Assembly (NCBI RefSeq): GCF_016706325.1
Contig: NZ_JADJJX010000003.1
Span: 77,152-141,151, forward strand
DNA length: 64,000 bases
Direction: 5' to 3'
Origin: Methanothrix sp.
Lineage (GTDB): Archaea > Halobacteriota > Methanosarcinia > Methanotrichales > Methanotrichaceae
Shown here: piece after piece, positions 17,634 to 25,847 of the stretch
How the letters are laid out: every line of letters starts with the position of its first letter
Numbering within the stretch: the stretch's first letter is position 1
Notes under the pieces: generated by a model
Database searches by the model: none
What the model saw: the letters and a program-made list of their open reading frames with translations, nothing else
Told to the model about the DNA's origin: nothing
Translations under genes and position numbers: made by a program

Positions 17634-18826
17634 TGCAAATGGATAATCGGATGACTTATCAGGAGTGGCCCACTTGGATTTATGCCCAACAAAAAAAAGA
17701 GGTTAGTGACCGGATTCAGGAGGTAGTATGTAAGCCATCAAAACGTGAGATGTGGATGGTCAATCATCTAACGCCATATCTCTTCAAAAGTGATGAACCT
17801 CTTTTCAAGGGTATCGAGAGAGCTACAATTTTCTATCGAGCTTATGAATCTCTGAACAAAATCACAACAGATAGAAGTAGGAAGGTATACAAATGGAGCG
17901 ATGATATAAGGAGCGTTTATCGTGCAAAATTAGTTCCTAAACAGGAAATATCTCTTAATGATCTAGAAAAATTTCAGCCAGGAATACCTCATGATTTTAG
18001 CTCAATTTTCCCTCCTAGCTCCTGGTCCCTCCACCTCTCCTTCACCCTGCGCAAGCCCTACATCAGCCGAGATGATACCGACTTCTATATCCTGGACAAT
18101 CCGGTGAAGAAGGAATGGATCTTCAAGGTCCCCTACATCGCTCCCAGTCAGTGGAAGGGCGCGCTTAGATCAGCGATGATGCAGGAGCTGGTATCCGGGC
18201 TAAATTGCGGACAGATCGATGAGGGTGGTTTTAAGGAGGAGCGGCTACGACTCTGGCGGCTCTTTGGCAACGAAAAAGATGGCACATCAGATTTCCTGAA
18301 CCGCTCCCTTGCCCGCCACCTCATGGGATCGATGCCCGAAGATGAGGAGGGAAAGCACGAATGGAAAAAACGTCTGGAAGCCAAGACGAAAGAAGTTGAT
18401 GAGAGCTTCGAATCGGAGCTTAGCCACAGAGGCTACCACGTGGGCGACATCGAGGGCTTCCAGGGCTGCCTGCACTTCTATCCCACTTATTTCGACCGGA
18501 TTGGGCTGGAGGTGATCAACCCCCATGATCGGGAGACAGGCGCAGGAAAGAATCCCATCTATTTCGAGTGCGTGCCCGCCGGCACCAAAGGCACATTCAC
18601 ACTGCTCTACGTGCCCCTATTTGGGCCCGAAGTGACCGAAGAGGAGGCAAAAGCGGATCTGAAGGCGGTGGCAAGAGGCGTCAAGGCGATGATGACCCGC
18701 TATGGCTTTGGAGCAAAGACTAGCAGTGGGTTTGGCGTAGTGGATGAGGAGCAGGTGAACGCAATGTTAGAGCCCAAGGGCTATCAAGATATTTGGCAAG
18801 AGGCTTGGTCGGAGGCGGCCAGATGA
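17633..18826 (+). CDS. Type III CRISPR RAMP protein, Cmr6-like
   Basis: About 397 residues. The first 130 are A+T-rich and unlike known families. The rest is a RAMP domain with FKVPYIAPSQWKGALRSAMM, LWRLFG, and INPHDRETGAGKNPIYFECV, then the glycine-rich loop RYGFGAKTSSGFGVV typical of Cas7-group subunits. The NPH...P-I-FE-V pattern resembles Cmr6. Such subunits form the backbone or foot of the crRNA filament. It begins at the Cmr1 stop and ends inside the start of the Cas10-like gene by ATGA overlap. Base composition changes near 18000 from A+T-rich to G+C-rich, as if two pieces had been joined. Confidence 0.78.
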   Translation: MQMDNRMTYQEWPTWIYAQQKKEVSDRIQEVVCKPSKREMWMVNHLTPYLFKSDEPLFKGIERATIFYRAYESLNKITTDRSRKVYKWSDDIRSVYRAKLVPKQEISLNDLEKFQPGIPHDFSSIFPPSSWSLHLSFTLRKPYISRDDTDFYILDNPVKKEWIFKVPYIAPSQWKGALRSAMMQELVSGLNCGQIDEGGFKEERLRLWRLFGNEKDGTSDFLNRSLARHLMGSMPEDEEGKHEWKKRLEAKTKEVDESFESELSHRGYHVGDIEGFQGCLHFYPTYFDRIGLEVINPHDRETGAGKNPIYFECVPAGTKGTFTLLYVPLFGPEVTEEEAKADLKAVARGVKAMMTRYGFGAKTSSGFGVVDEEQVNAMLEPKGYQDIWQEAWSEAAR

Positions 18827-21747
18827 ATGATTTGGATCGTTTGAGTCAATGTCGTCAGGGTCTTCTGCTGGCAGAATTGGCAGCATGGTTGCACGATATG
18901 GGCAAATGTTCTGATGAGCATATCATAAATCAATCCTCCAATAAACCCGCAGAATATTCCTTTAATAATAAGAGAGACTACTCGTATTTGCTCGATTCAG
19001 CGCCAACTCTCTCTATTCTTGGAGAGAGCATTACAATCAAAGAACTCGTTGAAGAAGCTAGGCCACGCGTCGTCGATGATATTAATAAATCATGGCTCTT
19101 GCGAGCATTGGGACGTTGTCACGGCGCAGCTCATGTTGAAAAAGAAGAAGCTGAAAAGACAGGAAAACAACTTCAAAATGATACCCGATTGAGCAACGTA
19201 TTTGGGTTTGAGCAGACTCACTTATCCGATCTGTCCAATCGACTTAAAAGTTTGCCGTTTTCTTATCTGACAGACCGGGCCCTCTTCCTTCCAGCAGCAG
19301 AATTCGCCTTCTCCAAAGCTCCTGGAGAGACCCGACGACCCGAAAACGAGATCACTCTGTGGGATTGGTCCAGCATGGTAGCTGCGCTTTACAAGTCAGC
19401 AGTATCTGGAGCTTTGATCGGATTTAAGCCTGATCCGGCTGATCTAAATTGGCGCCTGCTCAGCATTCGCTTTGATGGCTTCTCTTTTTTTGTCCAGAAC
19501 TCCCGTCTTCCTGACCTATTGTCACGTATAAAATTGCTAAGCCAAATCCTAGATGAGATACGCCAATTATTAGAGATAGGATATACTCTTGGAACAGAGG
19601 TATATCGTGATGAGAATGGTAGCATCTTTGTTGTACCTGGATGCGATAAAAGCAATTGCACTTTTGACCTGCTTACTTTGCAAGGCAGAGGCAAAAAGCT
19701 GATCGACCAGATTTTGGACAAGAGCTTCTCAGTAGTCGAGGGAGAACTAGTTCCCGAAATCAATATTGATTCGAAGCCATGGTGGGGTCAAGATCCCCTT
19801 CATATGAAAAAGAAGAGGCAAGGAGTTAGGCCTGACGATGAACTGCCACCCGTATCGAATCACTTGAAGCGGGCAATTTCATGTCCTAAACCAGATTGGG
19901 TTCGAAGCCAATGGGCTATCCAAGAAGAAATCTGCACTGTATGCGGCCTGCGACCCCAAGGACCCAGCGAGAAGTCAAAGGAAAGGTATGTCTGTGATGT
20001 ATGTGAGCAGCGCCGCACGGACCGCTCTAAGGAGTGGGCTACTGAGAAGCTAAACACTACCATATGGATTGACGAGGTGGCAGACATCAATGGACGTCTC
20101 GCCCTGATCGTTGGCAACTTCGATCTAAGTAAATGGCTCAGCGGTGATCTGGTCCTCACCCTAACAGTTAGCAATCCGGCCAATGCTCAAAACAAAACCG
20201 CTGACCAGGTTTCAAAGAACCCCTCCTTCGCCCGCCTTCGCCGCATCTGGGAGACCACACAAGGATTCTGGCTGGATGTCTATCCTACAGATAAAGCAGA
20301 GAATATTCAAGAGTCGCTTGTAAATGAAACAGTCGGAATGGCTGGGGCACGCTTGGAGATAAGGGGCACGATTCGGCAAAGGAATGGAACTTATACACCA
20401 GGCCCCTATCATGCCTATGATCTAGTCTTGCCAAAAGGCATTAAATTGAGCGTTTCTTGGGATCCAGAAACAGACAGGAGTACGGAACCCAAAGGACGTT
20501 TTATTTCCATCGATAATCTGATCTACTTAGTTTCGCTGGCAGGTGACAAAGCTCCTCCTAGAGATAAGGATGAAAGAGAAGAAGATTACAGCATGCGTCT
20601 GCACAGATGGGCTGTCGAAGGGTTAAAAGAGCTGATCCAGGGGACCCTTACTATTGAAGAGGCCACTGGTTATGGTGGAAAAGCCAAGGAGTGGGGCGAG
20701 ATCGAAGTCGACTGCATAAATATTATCCCTAATAGTCAGTACACTCCTGCTATCCCTATCTTAGCAGAGCCTCGCACCTTTATGGCTTTGGTTCCCGCAG
20801 ACAAAGCATTAAAAACTGTCGAGGAAATCAAAGCCAAGTACGAGCGAGAGATGGGCAAGGTCCGAAACCGCCTTCCATTGCACTTATGCATTGTCTACGC
20901 CCACAGGCGCACACCCTTGCGGGCGATCCTTGACGCCGGACGGAGGATGCTAAAACAGAGCGCCAGGCCCGATGGCTGGAAGGTGGTGTGCGCTGCCCGA
21001 AAGCTGGCAGATAGAGGTGATACGCTACCAGAGAGGTTCAGCGCGGACAGAGCAGGACAGTTCAAAGAATGGCTGGAGATCCTTCTGGAGAGGGATGGCC
21101 GCAAAGCTAACTGGCTAGTCCCAGCGATGATGGGCGATGGCCAGACTCTTGATCAATGGTATCCTTATGTGTTCATCAACGGCAGCGAGCCGGTGGATAG
21201 AGATCGCCGATTCAAGGCGCCCAACCCCTGGACTGGCTCCGATGGCTGGCTGGTCCATGTCGCTGATCTGAAGACAGATGACCTGGTCTATTTCAACCCA
21301 GCCACCCTGGACTTTCAGTGGCTGGACAGCGCTGGCCGGCGCTTCGAGATATCTTATGACGGTGGCCAGCGCCGCAACCTGTCCCGCCGCCCATACCTGC
21401 TGGAAGAGCTGGAAACGCTGGAGCATATCTGGAAGACCCTGAAGGATCACTTGAGCAAGAACCAGATCTACATCCTGCGAGATCTCATTGAGGCCAAAAG
21501 GGAGGATTGGAAGGTTAAGACAGCAAACCCAGTGAGAGAAGATGTCTTCTGGCGTTTCTGCCGTAATGCTCTCGCAAATGCCCAATGGACTAAAGGCAAA
21601 AAAGATAGAAGAGAGGATAGGCTGCCCTGGGAATCCGAAGAAAAAGATCGCAAGGATTGGCTTGACCAGTGGGCGGATTATGCCGTTAGAGGCTGGATTA
21701 CAGATGCTATAGAAATATATTTACAGATCATGAAAGAGGAGGTTTAA
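18823..21747 (+). CDS. csx11: Cas10-family large subunit, Csx11 type, with degenerate cyclase site
   Basis: Starting at the ATG at 18823 (four-base overlap, GGAGG before it) this is a 974-residue Cas10-like subunit. Residues 22-28 read WLHDMGK, an intact HD nuclease motif. A zinc pair lies near residues 370-400 (CTVCG, CDVCEQ). The first Palm strand appears as ALIVGNFDLSKWL near 427. Where active Cas10 has GGDD before the strand leading into LVPADKAL, this protein has AEPRTFMALVPADKAL (648-663), so the metal-binding GGDD is missing. A large divergent Cas10 lacking the cyclase motif, with Cmr-type RAMPs around it, is the mark of subtype III-C. It should still bind target RNA and may cut DNA through HD, but should not make cyclic oligoadenylate. 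Confidence 0.85.
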   Translation: MNDLDRLSQCRQGLLLAELAAWLHDMGKCSDEHIINQSSNKPAEYSFNNKRDYSYLLDSAPTLSILGESITIKELVEEARPRVVDDINKSWLLRALGRCHGAAHVEKEEAEKTGKQLQNDTRLSNVFGFEQTHLSDLSNRLKSLPFSYLTDRALFLPAAEFAFSKAPGETRRPENEITLWDWSSMVAALYKSAVSGALIGFKPDPADLNWRLLSIRFDGFSFFVQNSRLPDLLSRIKLLSQILDEIRQLLEIGYTLGTEVYRDENGSIFVVPGCDKSNCTFDLLTLQGRGKKLIDQILDKSFSVVEGELVPEINIDSKPWWGQDPLHMKKKRQGVRPDDELPPVSNHLKRAISCPKPDWVRSQWAIQEEICTVCGLRPQGPSEKSKERYVCDVCEQRRTDRSKEWATEKLNTTIWIDEVADINGRLALIVGNFDLSKWLSGDLVLTLTVSNPANAQNKTADQVSKNPSFARLRRIWETTQGFWLDVYPTDKAENIQESLVNETVGMAGARLEIRGTIRQRNGTYTPGPYHAYDLVLPKGIKLSVSWDPETDRSTEPKGRFISIDNLIYLVSLAGDKAPPRDKDEREEDYSMRLHRWAVEGLKELIQGTLTIEEATGYGGKAKEWGEIEVDCINIIPNSQYTPAIPILAEPRTFMALVPADKALKTVEEIKAKYEREMGKVRNRLPLHLCIVYAHRRTPLRAILDAGRRMLKQSARPDGWKVVCAARKLADRGDTLPERFSADRAGQFKEWLEILLERDGRKANWLVPAMMGDGQTLDQWYPYVFINGSEPVDRDRRFKAPNPWTGSDGWLVHVADLKTDDLVYFNPATLDFQWLDSAGRRFEISYDGGQRRNLSRRPYLLEELETLEHIWKTLKDHLSKNQIYILRDLIEAKREDWKVKTANPVREDVFWRFCRNALANAQWTKGKKDRREDRLPWESEEKDRKDWLDQWADYAVRGWITDAIEIYLQIMKEEV

Positions 21748-21748
21748 G

Positions 21749-22825
21749 ATGAGTTTTAGCACCCACCGTTACCTGCTCATGACCACCGATCCTGTGCATA
21801 TTGGTACAGGCGGGATGCGTCTGGGGCGGGTGGACAACAGCATCGTCCGGGAGCCGGGCACGCGCTTGCCCAAGATCCCAGGCACATCTCTGAGCGGGGC
21901 CATTCGGTCATATGCAGCCTATCGATATGGAAAACGCGAATGTGCCGGCCAAGGCGTTGAAAAGGAAAGAGGAAAAGGACATTGTGGACAGCTGACATGT
22001 CCGATATGCTATACCTTTGGCTCAATAAAAGGAGACAATGCAAATTCAGGGGTTGTCTCCATAGGAGATGCTCGATTATTGCTCTTTCCTGTCTATTCAA
22101 TGGTCGGGCCGGTATGGGTAACAAGCCCATCAGCTCTCCAAGATTTTGGAATCGAAGATGAGAGCGTTGAAGGCAATAAAGCCAAATGGAATGGGGTGAC
22201 AAATCAGGGACACCTAAATTTGGGCTGGTTGATGGTAGAAAAAAATGATGGAGATTGGGAAATACCCGAAAAACTGCCTGGTTCAGTTCGCAATCGCACC
22301 GTTTTAATCTCTGATAAGCTTTTCTCACAAGTGGTAAACAGCAACCTGGAGGTTCGTACATCAGTGTCTATAAATCCAGAAACAGGTGCAGCTGAAGACA
22401 AGGCCCTATTTACCTATGAAGCCATCCCACGGGCGGCGTTCCTGTGGATGGATGCTGTGGTAGACGACTATAGCAAGGGAGAACTTTGGAAAAATGGAGG
22501 TATAATTTGGAAAGCCCATAAAGAGGAAACGAGAGAATCATCTGACGAAATAAAAATCACTTGGCATGACAATTATATAGATGGTATGCCTTTGTATCCG
22601 GACTCAAAGGATAGTAGTAAACCTGAGCAAATCAACGGAGTGTCTAAAGGTTGGAAGTCCCCTGAAGATGTTATCCTCGCAGGTCTAGAATGGACCGAGC
22701 ATCTGGGCATCGGCGGCATGGGCACGCGTGGATTTGGCCGGATGAGAGTGGTCTATCCATCTCAATCGCATTCTCAATTACAGACTGAAGCACAACGTGA
22801 GGAAGGGAGAACAAATGGCAGTTGA
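21749..22825 (+). CDS. cmr4: Type III CRISPR backbone RAMP protein Cmr4
   Basis: This 358-residue Cas7-group protein opens with YLLMTTDPVHIGTGGMRLGRVDNSIVREPG and KIPGTSLSGAIRSYAAYR, the Cmr4 signature. CGQLTCPICYTFGS follows, then a thumb region and the terminal loop HLGIGGMGTRGFGRM. Cmr4 forms the helical backbone on crRNA and cleaves target RNA at 6-nt steps through an aspartate of the D-loop; an aspartate lies in RVDNS, but I cannot fix the catalytic one from sequence alone. AGGAGGT precedes the ATG. The end overlaps cmr5 by 11 bases. Confidence 0.92.
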   Translation: MSFSTHRYLLMTTDPVHIGTGGMRLGRVDNSIVREPGTRLPKIPGTSLSGAIRSYAAYRYGKRECAGQGVEKERGKGHCGQLTCPICYTFGSIKGDNANSGVVSIGDARLLLFPVYSMVGPVWVTSPSALQDFGIEDESVEGNKAKWNGVTNQGHLNLGWLMVEKNDGDWEIPEKLPGSVRNRTVLISDKLFSQVVNSNLEVRTSVSINPETGAAEDKALFTYEAIPRAAFLWMDAVVDDYSKGELWKNGGIIWKAHKEETRESSDEIKITWHDNYIDGMPLYPDSKDSSKPEQINGVSKGWKSPEDVILAGLEWTEHLGIGGMGTRGFGRMRVVYPSQSHSQLQTEAQREEGRTNGS

Positions 22826-23246
22826 GAACCTCAATCTTGACAGGGTGGCTGCCGAGAGAGCACAAGCGATGGTAAGGAAAGCCAAGAATGGTGTTGATAA
22901 AGTGGAAAAGCCAGTTGATACTCTTGAGCGCCTGACCACTAAAGCGTTGGGCGTTCTTCAAGAACAGGGGATCTACGCCATGATGCTATTTCTCTTCTCA
23001 CGCACCAGCGACGAGTATAATATCGCCCCCTTAATCCGTCCTCAACTATATGAAGCCTTGAAAGAACTCCCTGGCTTTGAGACTGCATCAATTGAAGATA
23101 AGTCCGATAAGGCCCTCGAATACTTCACAAGAAATATATTGAATAACATCGACACCCTTCTCCTCGTCCGCGACCTCTATGAACAGACGCTGATCTATGC
23201 CCGCTATGCGGCCAAGGCTGAGGGAAATAAGGAAACGGGAGGCTAG
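22815..23246 (+). CDS. cmr5: Type III CRISPR small subunit Cmr5
   Basis: About 143 residues, all helical, starting MAVENLNLDRVAAERA after the ribosome site GGAAGGGA. The pattern of an N-terminal helix with AAERAQAMV, then TKALGVLQEQGIYAMMLFL and a C-terminal helix ending in LYEQTLIYARYAAKAEG matches Cmr5 (Cas11 group). This subunit lines the inner face of the filament along target RNA. It sits between cmr4 and the last RAMP gene in one operon. Confidence 0.88.
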   Translation: MAVENLNLDRVAAERAQAMVRKAKNGVDKVEKPVDTLERLTTKALGVLQEQGIYAMMLFLFSRTSDEYNIAPLIRPQLYEALKELPGFETASIEDKSDKALEYFTRNILNNIDTLLLVRDLYEQTLIYARYAAKAEGNKETGG

Positions 23247-23248
23247 GG

Positions 23249-24115
23249 ATGGCCTGGACCCATTACAAGCTCAAGTTCCGTCTACTGAGCCCAATTCACA
23301 TAGGCTATCGAAAGGTAGGTAACCTTATGCAGACCCGCCAGTATGTGCCTGGCAAAAACCTCTGGGCTGCCCTCACCGCCCGATTGACCAGAGACTTTCC
23401 AGATATAGAATGGAACAATGGATACAAGGAAGTTGGAAAGAGAGTGGAAACGCAGTTCCGCTTTGGCTACCTATGGCCCAGTCTCGATGGGAATGAACCC
23501 TGCTATTCTTGGGATTGCGAAGACTTCGACTATCTCTTCTTAGATAGCTACGCCAGTACAGCACTTGATTATTCCTCCCACTCCGCTGAGGAGGGCAGTC
23601 TGCACGAGACGGAATTCATAGTCCCTGTGGCACGAAATGGAAAGCCAGTGTACCTCTTGGGAGATCTCTGGGTAAATGAAGAAGTGGAAGATAAGATCGA
23701 TGACGAATCCTGGAAAGGGTCAATGGAGAACCTCCAGCTAGGTGGCGAGCGCAGTTATGGCTGGGGGCGTCTTGCCCTCAGCCCAGATTGTACAGGAAAT
23801 AATAGCGGGAATGGAATAACAGCTGCCGGTCATCGTTGGCAAGAGGAGGGCGGAGAGAATGTCATCACGCTCAACAGAGGCGAAAAGATAACCGCTCATG
23901 CTCTAGCCAGTTCTGAGGCTGGCGACAGAGACCCGACCAATGATATAGAGGGACCTGTAGAGCCAATGGTAGGTCGGGAATGGGGTGCCTTTGCTGGCCA
24001 AAAAGTCTGCTACAGCGGTGTTTATTTTATGCCGGGAGGCAAAATCAGGAATGCAAATGACCAGGCCCAATTCATAATCGACCCCTTTGGGAGATGGATA
24101 TCCTACAGAGATTAG
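23249..24115 (+). CDS. Type III CRISPR RAMP protein, possibly filling the Cmr3/Cas5 place
   Basis: This 288-residue RAMP opens with KLKFRLLSPIHIGYRKVG and KNLWAALTARLTRDF, and has the loop NLQLGGERSYGWGRLAL near residue 170. Since Cmr1, Cmr4, Cmr5, a Cmr6-like subunit and the large subunit are otherwise accounted for, the missing Cas5-group (Cmr3) role is the likely one; this is by elimination, not from a diagnostic motif. It begins two bases after the cmr5 stop and is the last gene of the operon. No cas6, cas1, cas2 or array follows. Confidence 0.75.
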   Translation: MAWTHYKLKFRLLSPIHIGYRKVGNLMQTRQYVPGKNLWAALTARLTRDFPDIEWNNGYKEVGKRVETQFRFGYLWPSLDGNEPCYSWDCEDFDYLFLDSYASTALDYSSHSAEEGSLHETEFIVPVARNGKPVYLLGDLWVNEEVEDKIDDESWKGSMENLQLGGERSYGWGRLALSPDCTGNNSGNGITAAGHRWQEEGGENVITLNRGEKITAHALASSEAGDRDPTNDIEGPVEPMVGREWGAFAGQKVCYSGVYFMPGGKIRNANDQAQFIIDPFGRWISYRD

Positions 24116-24168
24116 ATCCTGGACAAACCTCACCTGAGCGCACGAATACAGGGCGATGCTTCATGGGG

Positions 24169-24376
24169 CCTCCATTCCTTGCCAACTCCCGTGGCTCCCC
24201 GGTCATCATCGAGGGTCGAGCCCCCATCCGGGGATACAGCATGGCCTTGCACCTCCCGCCGAGCCCTCCCCCCCCGCCGCCATCGCTTTTTCCAATCCGC
24301 CTCTCGGGGCGGTGGTGGTGGCCACGCACAATCAGGAGTGGCCAGGTGGTGGACGTGACTCTGCCGGCGGAGGGAT
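24169..24376 (+). pseudogene. Broken csx3 copy 1
   Basis: The DNA matches the intact csx3 at 25443-25721 in two frames: NSRGSPVIIEGRAPIRGYSMALHL first, then after a C-rich tract (24266-24280) AAIAFSNPPLGAVVVATHNQEW, and finally GQVVDVTLPAE in the first frame again. At least two frameshifts separate the pieces, the aspartate of the YDPRLG motif is changed to Asn, its arginine to Pro, and the N-terminal part is unrecognisable. Sequence similarity to the intact copy continues for about 75 bases past the end. Substitutions at key residues argue for real decay and not only sequence error. Confidence 0.75.
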
Positions 24377-24377
24377 A

Positions 24378-24756
24378 GGGCGAAGCATATCGATTTGCTG
24401 GGCAATCCAGCAGTTCAGCCGGGCCCGTCGGGAGAATATTAGCGCCGATATATCACAAACCCCATAGCGGCATCCCTTGATTGTATCCAGGCCTTCCGGC
24501 ATTGAGGGAGCCCAAGGCACTGCCGCAGGAGACCTGTAGAGACGACTCGCAGGCGCCCTAAAAAAAGCTCCAACACATCAATTCTAGCCATAATCCCGCC
24601 CAGCTTCAGGATGTTGATTGTGGCATATTCGAAGTCCAACCAATCTAATCAAAGTGGAGATCGTTAAGCCCCTCGGCAAAAAGATATTTATGATCATACC
24701 TATTCCTATACCTGCACAGATCAGACATAAGATTCAAGCCATGCAGAGACGATGAT
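24378..24756. other. Gap with shared csx3 flank and a possible gene fragment
   Basis: The first 75 bases repeat the flank found after the intact csx3 (the run through GCAATCCAGCAGTTC and CGTCGGGAGAATA). On the minus strand, 24439-24639 could encode 66 residues beginning MDFEYATINILKLGGIMA, perhaps a gene fragment, of no family I recognise. The A+T-rich stretch at 24680-24720 probably holds the promoter of the nucleotidyltransferase gene. Confidence 0.45.
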
Positions 24757-25293
24757 ATGCCACCGGCGAGGAATGAGCTGAACGCCAGCCTGTATGAGCT
24801 GGCAAGGCGCTATGCTGAAAAGGCTGCAGAACTCCTAGGAGGCCAGCTCATTTCTATAGCTCTCTATGGATCCGTAGCCCGTGGACAGGCTGATCCTACC
24901 TCGGATATCGATCTGTTCGTTATGCTGCAGCAGGCTCCCTCGGGCATGCTGTCCCGCCGCCGCCTTCTCGATCCAGTGCATGAATCCCTGGCGTCTGAAC
25001 TGGACGGACTCTGGAGACAAGGCACATATGCCGATTTCATAGAGGTGATCCGCACCAGAAGCGAAGCCAGACAGTTCCACCCCCTCTATCTGGACATGTC
25101 ACAGGAGGCAATCCTGCTCTATGACCGGGACCGATTTCTGGAGAATTTGCTGGAGAGAGTAGGGCAGCATCTGATGAGTAGAGGAGCGAAGCGCAAGGTC
25201 ATGGAAAGGTTTTGGTACTGGGATATCTCCGTATCAACACGTCTTGCCTCTATATACCGGCTGCTGAGGGCGAAAAGGGAGATCAGCTTCTAG
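24757..25293 (+). CDS. MNT-type nucleotidyltransferase domain protein, with in-frame TAG
   Basis: This 178-residue protein has the polymerase-beta nucleotidyltransferase signature ALYGSVARGQADPTSDIDLFV, with GS and the DxD pair that binds metal and nucleotide. Proteins of this kind are the antitoxins of HEPN/MNT pairs, where they AMPylate the toxin, and are common in archaeal defence islands. No HEPN gene lies next to it. The frame stops at TAG (25291-25293) but then stays open for 44 more codons (GDEQSGVPPENLC ... LLIEQKKENPD) to TAA at 25426-25428, so the ancestral protein was probably about 222 residues. The stop could be a nonsense mutation or read-through; the helical tail looks native. 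Confidence 0.8.
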   Translation: MPPARNELNASLYELARRYAEKAAELLGGQLISIALYGSVARGQADPTSDIDLFVMLQQAPSGMLSRRRLLDPVHESLASELDGLWRQGTYADFIEVIRTRSEARQFHPLYLDMSQEAILLYDRDRFLENLLERVGQHLMSRGAKRKVMERFWYWDISVSTRLASIYRLLRAKREISF

Positions 25294-25442
25294 GGGGATG
25301 AGCAGAGCGGCGTCCCTCCAGAGAACTTGTGCACCAGAGATGATGCCAGGGAAGCACTATTAAAGACGCATGAGGTCTTAAGAGAATGCCAGCTGCTCAT
25401 TGAGCAAAAGAAGGAGAATCCTGATTAAAGCGAAGGGAGCCA

Positions 25443-25721
25443 ATGTCAAATCTCGTCATCTACTCCATTGCCGTCTCCTCCCCCATCACCCCAGCCGAGC
25501 CGCTCCCGCCACTGCCTGACATCCCCCGTGGCTCTCTGGTCATTGTCGAGGGCCGAGCACCAATATGGCGATACGGCATGGCCTTGCATCTCCTCCACGG
25601 CTCTCCCGCCGCAGCCATAGCATTCTACGACCCGCGCCTGGGTGCAGTGGTTGTGGCCACTCACAGCCAGGAGTGGCAGGTAGGGCAGGTGGTGGACGTG
25701 ACCCTGCCGGCGGAGAAATAA
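25443..25721 (+). CDS. csx3: CRISPR accessory protein Csx3 (Crn3-type ring nuclease)
   Basis: This 92-residue protein matches Csx3: an N-terminal beta strand, then GSLVIVEGRAPIWRYGMALHLLHG, and the hallmark AFYDPRLGAVVVATHS, ending in GQVVDVTLPAE. Archaeoglobus Csx3 carries the same EGRAPIW-like and YDPRLGAVVV-like blocks; its Asp and Arg in DPRLG are catalytic and are kept here. Csx3 proteins cleave cyclic tetra-adenylate and so switch off type III signalling. AAGGGAG precedes the ATG. It is G+C-rich, unlike the Card1-like gene 126 bases downstream. It is the only intact copy of three in this region. Confidence 0.88.
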   Translation: MSNLVIYSIAVSSPITPAEPLPPLPDIPRGSLVIVEGRAPIWRYGMALHLLHGSPAAAIAFYDPRLGAVVVATHSQEWQVGQVVDVTLPAEK

Positions 25722-25847
25722 GTCGACGCAGTTCCATTTGCCGGGCAGGCCTGCAGTTCATCCGGGCCCGCCGGGAGAATACCAGCGCCGATGTGGACAA
25801 TGTCGAATCTAAAATAGACCATATGGATTATATCAGGAGATGATAAA

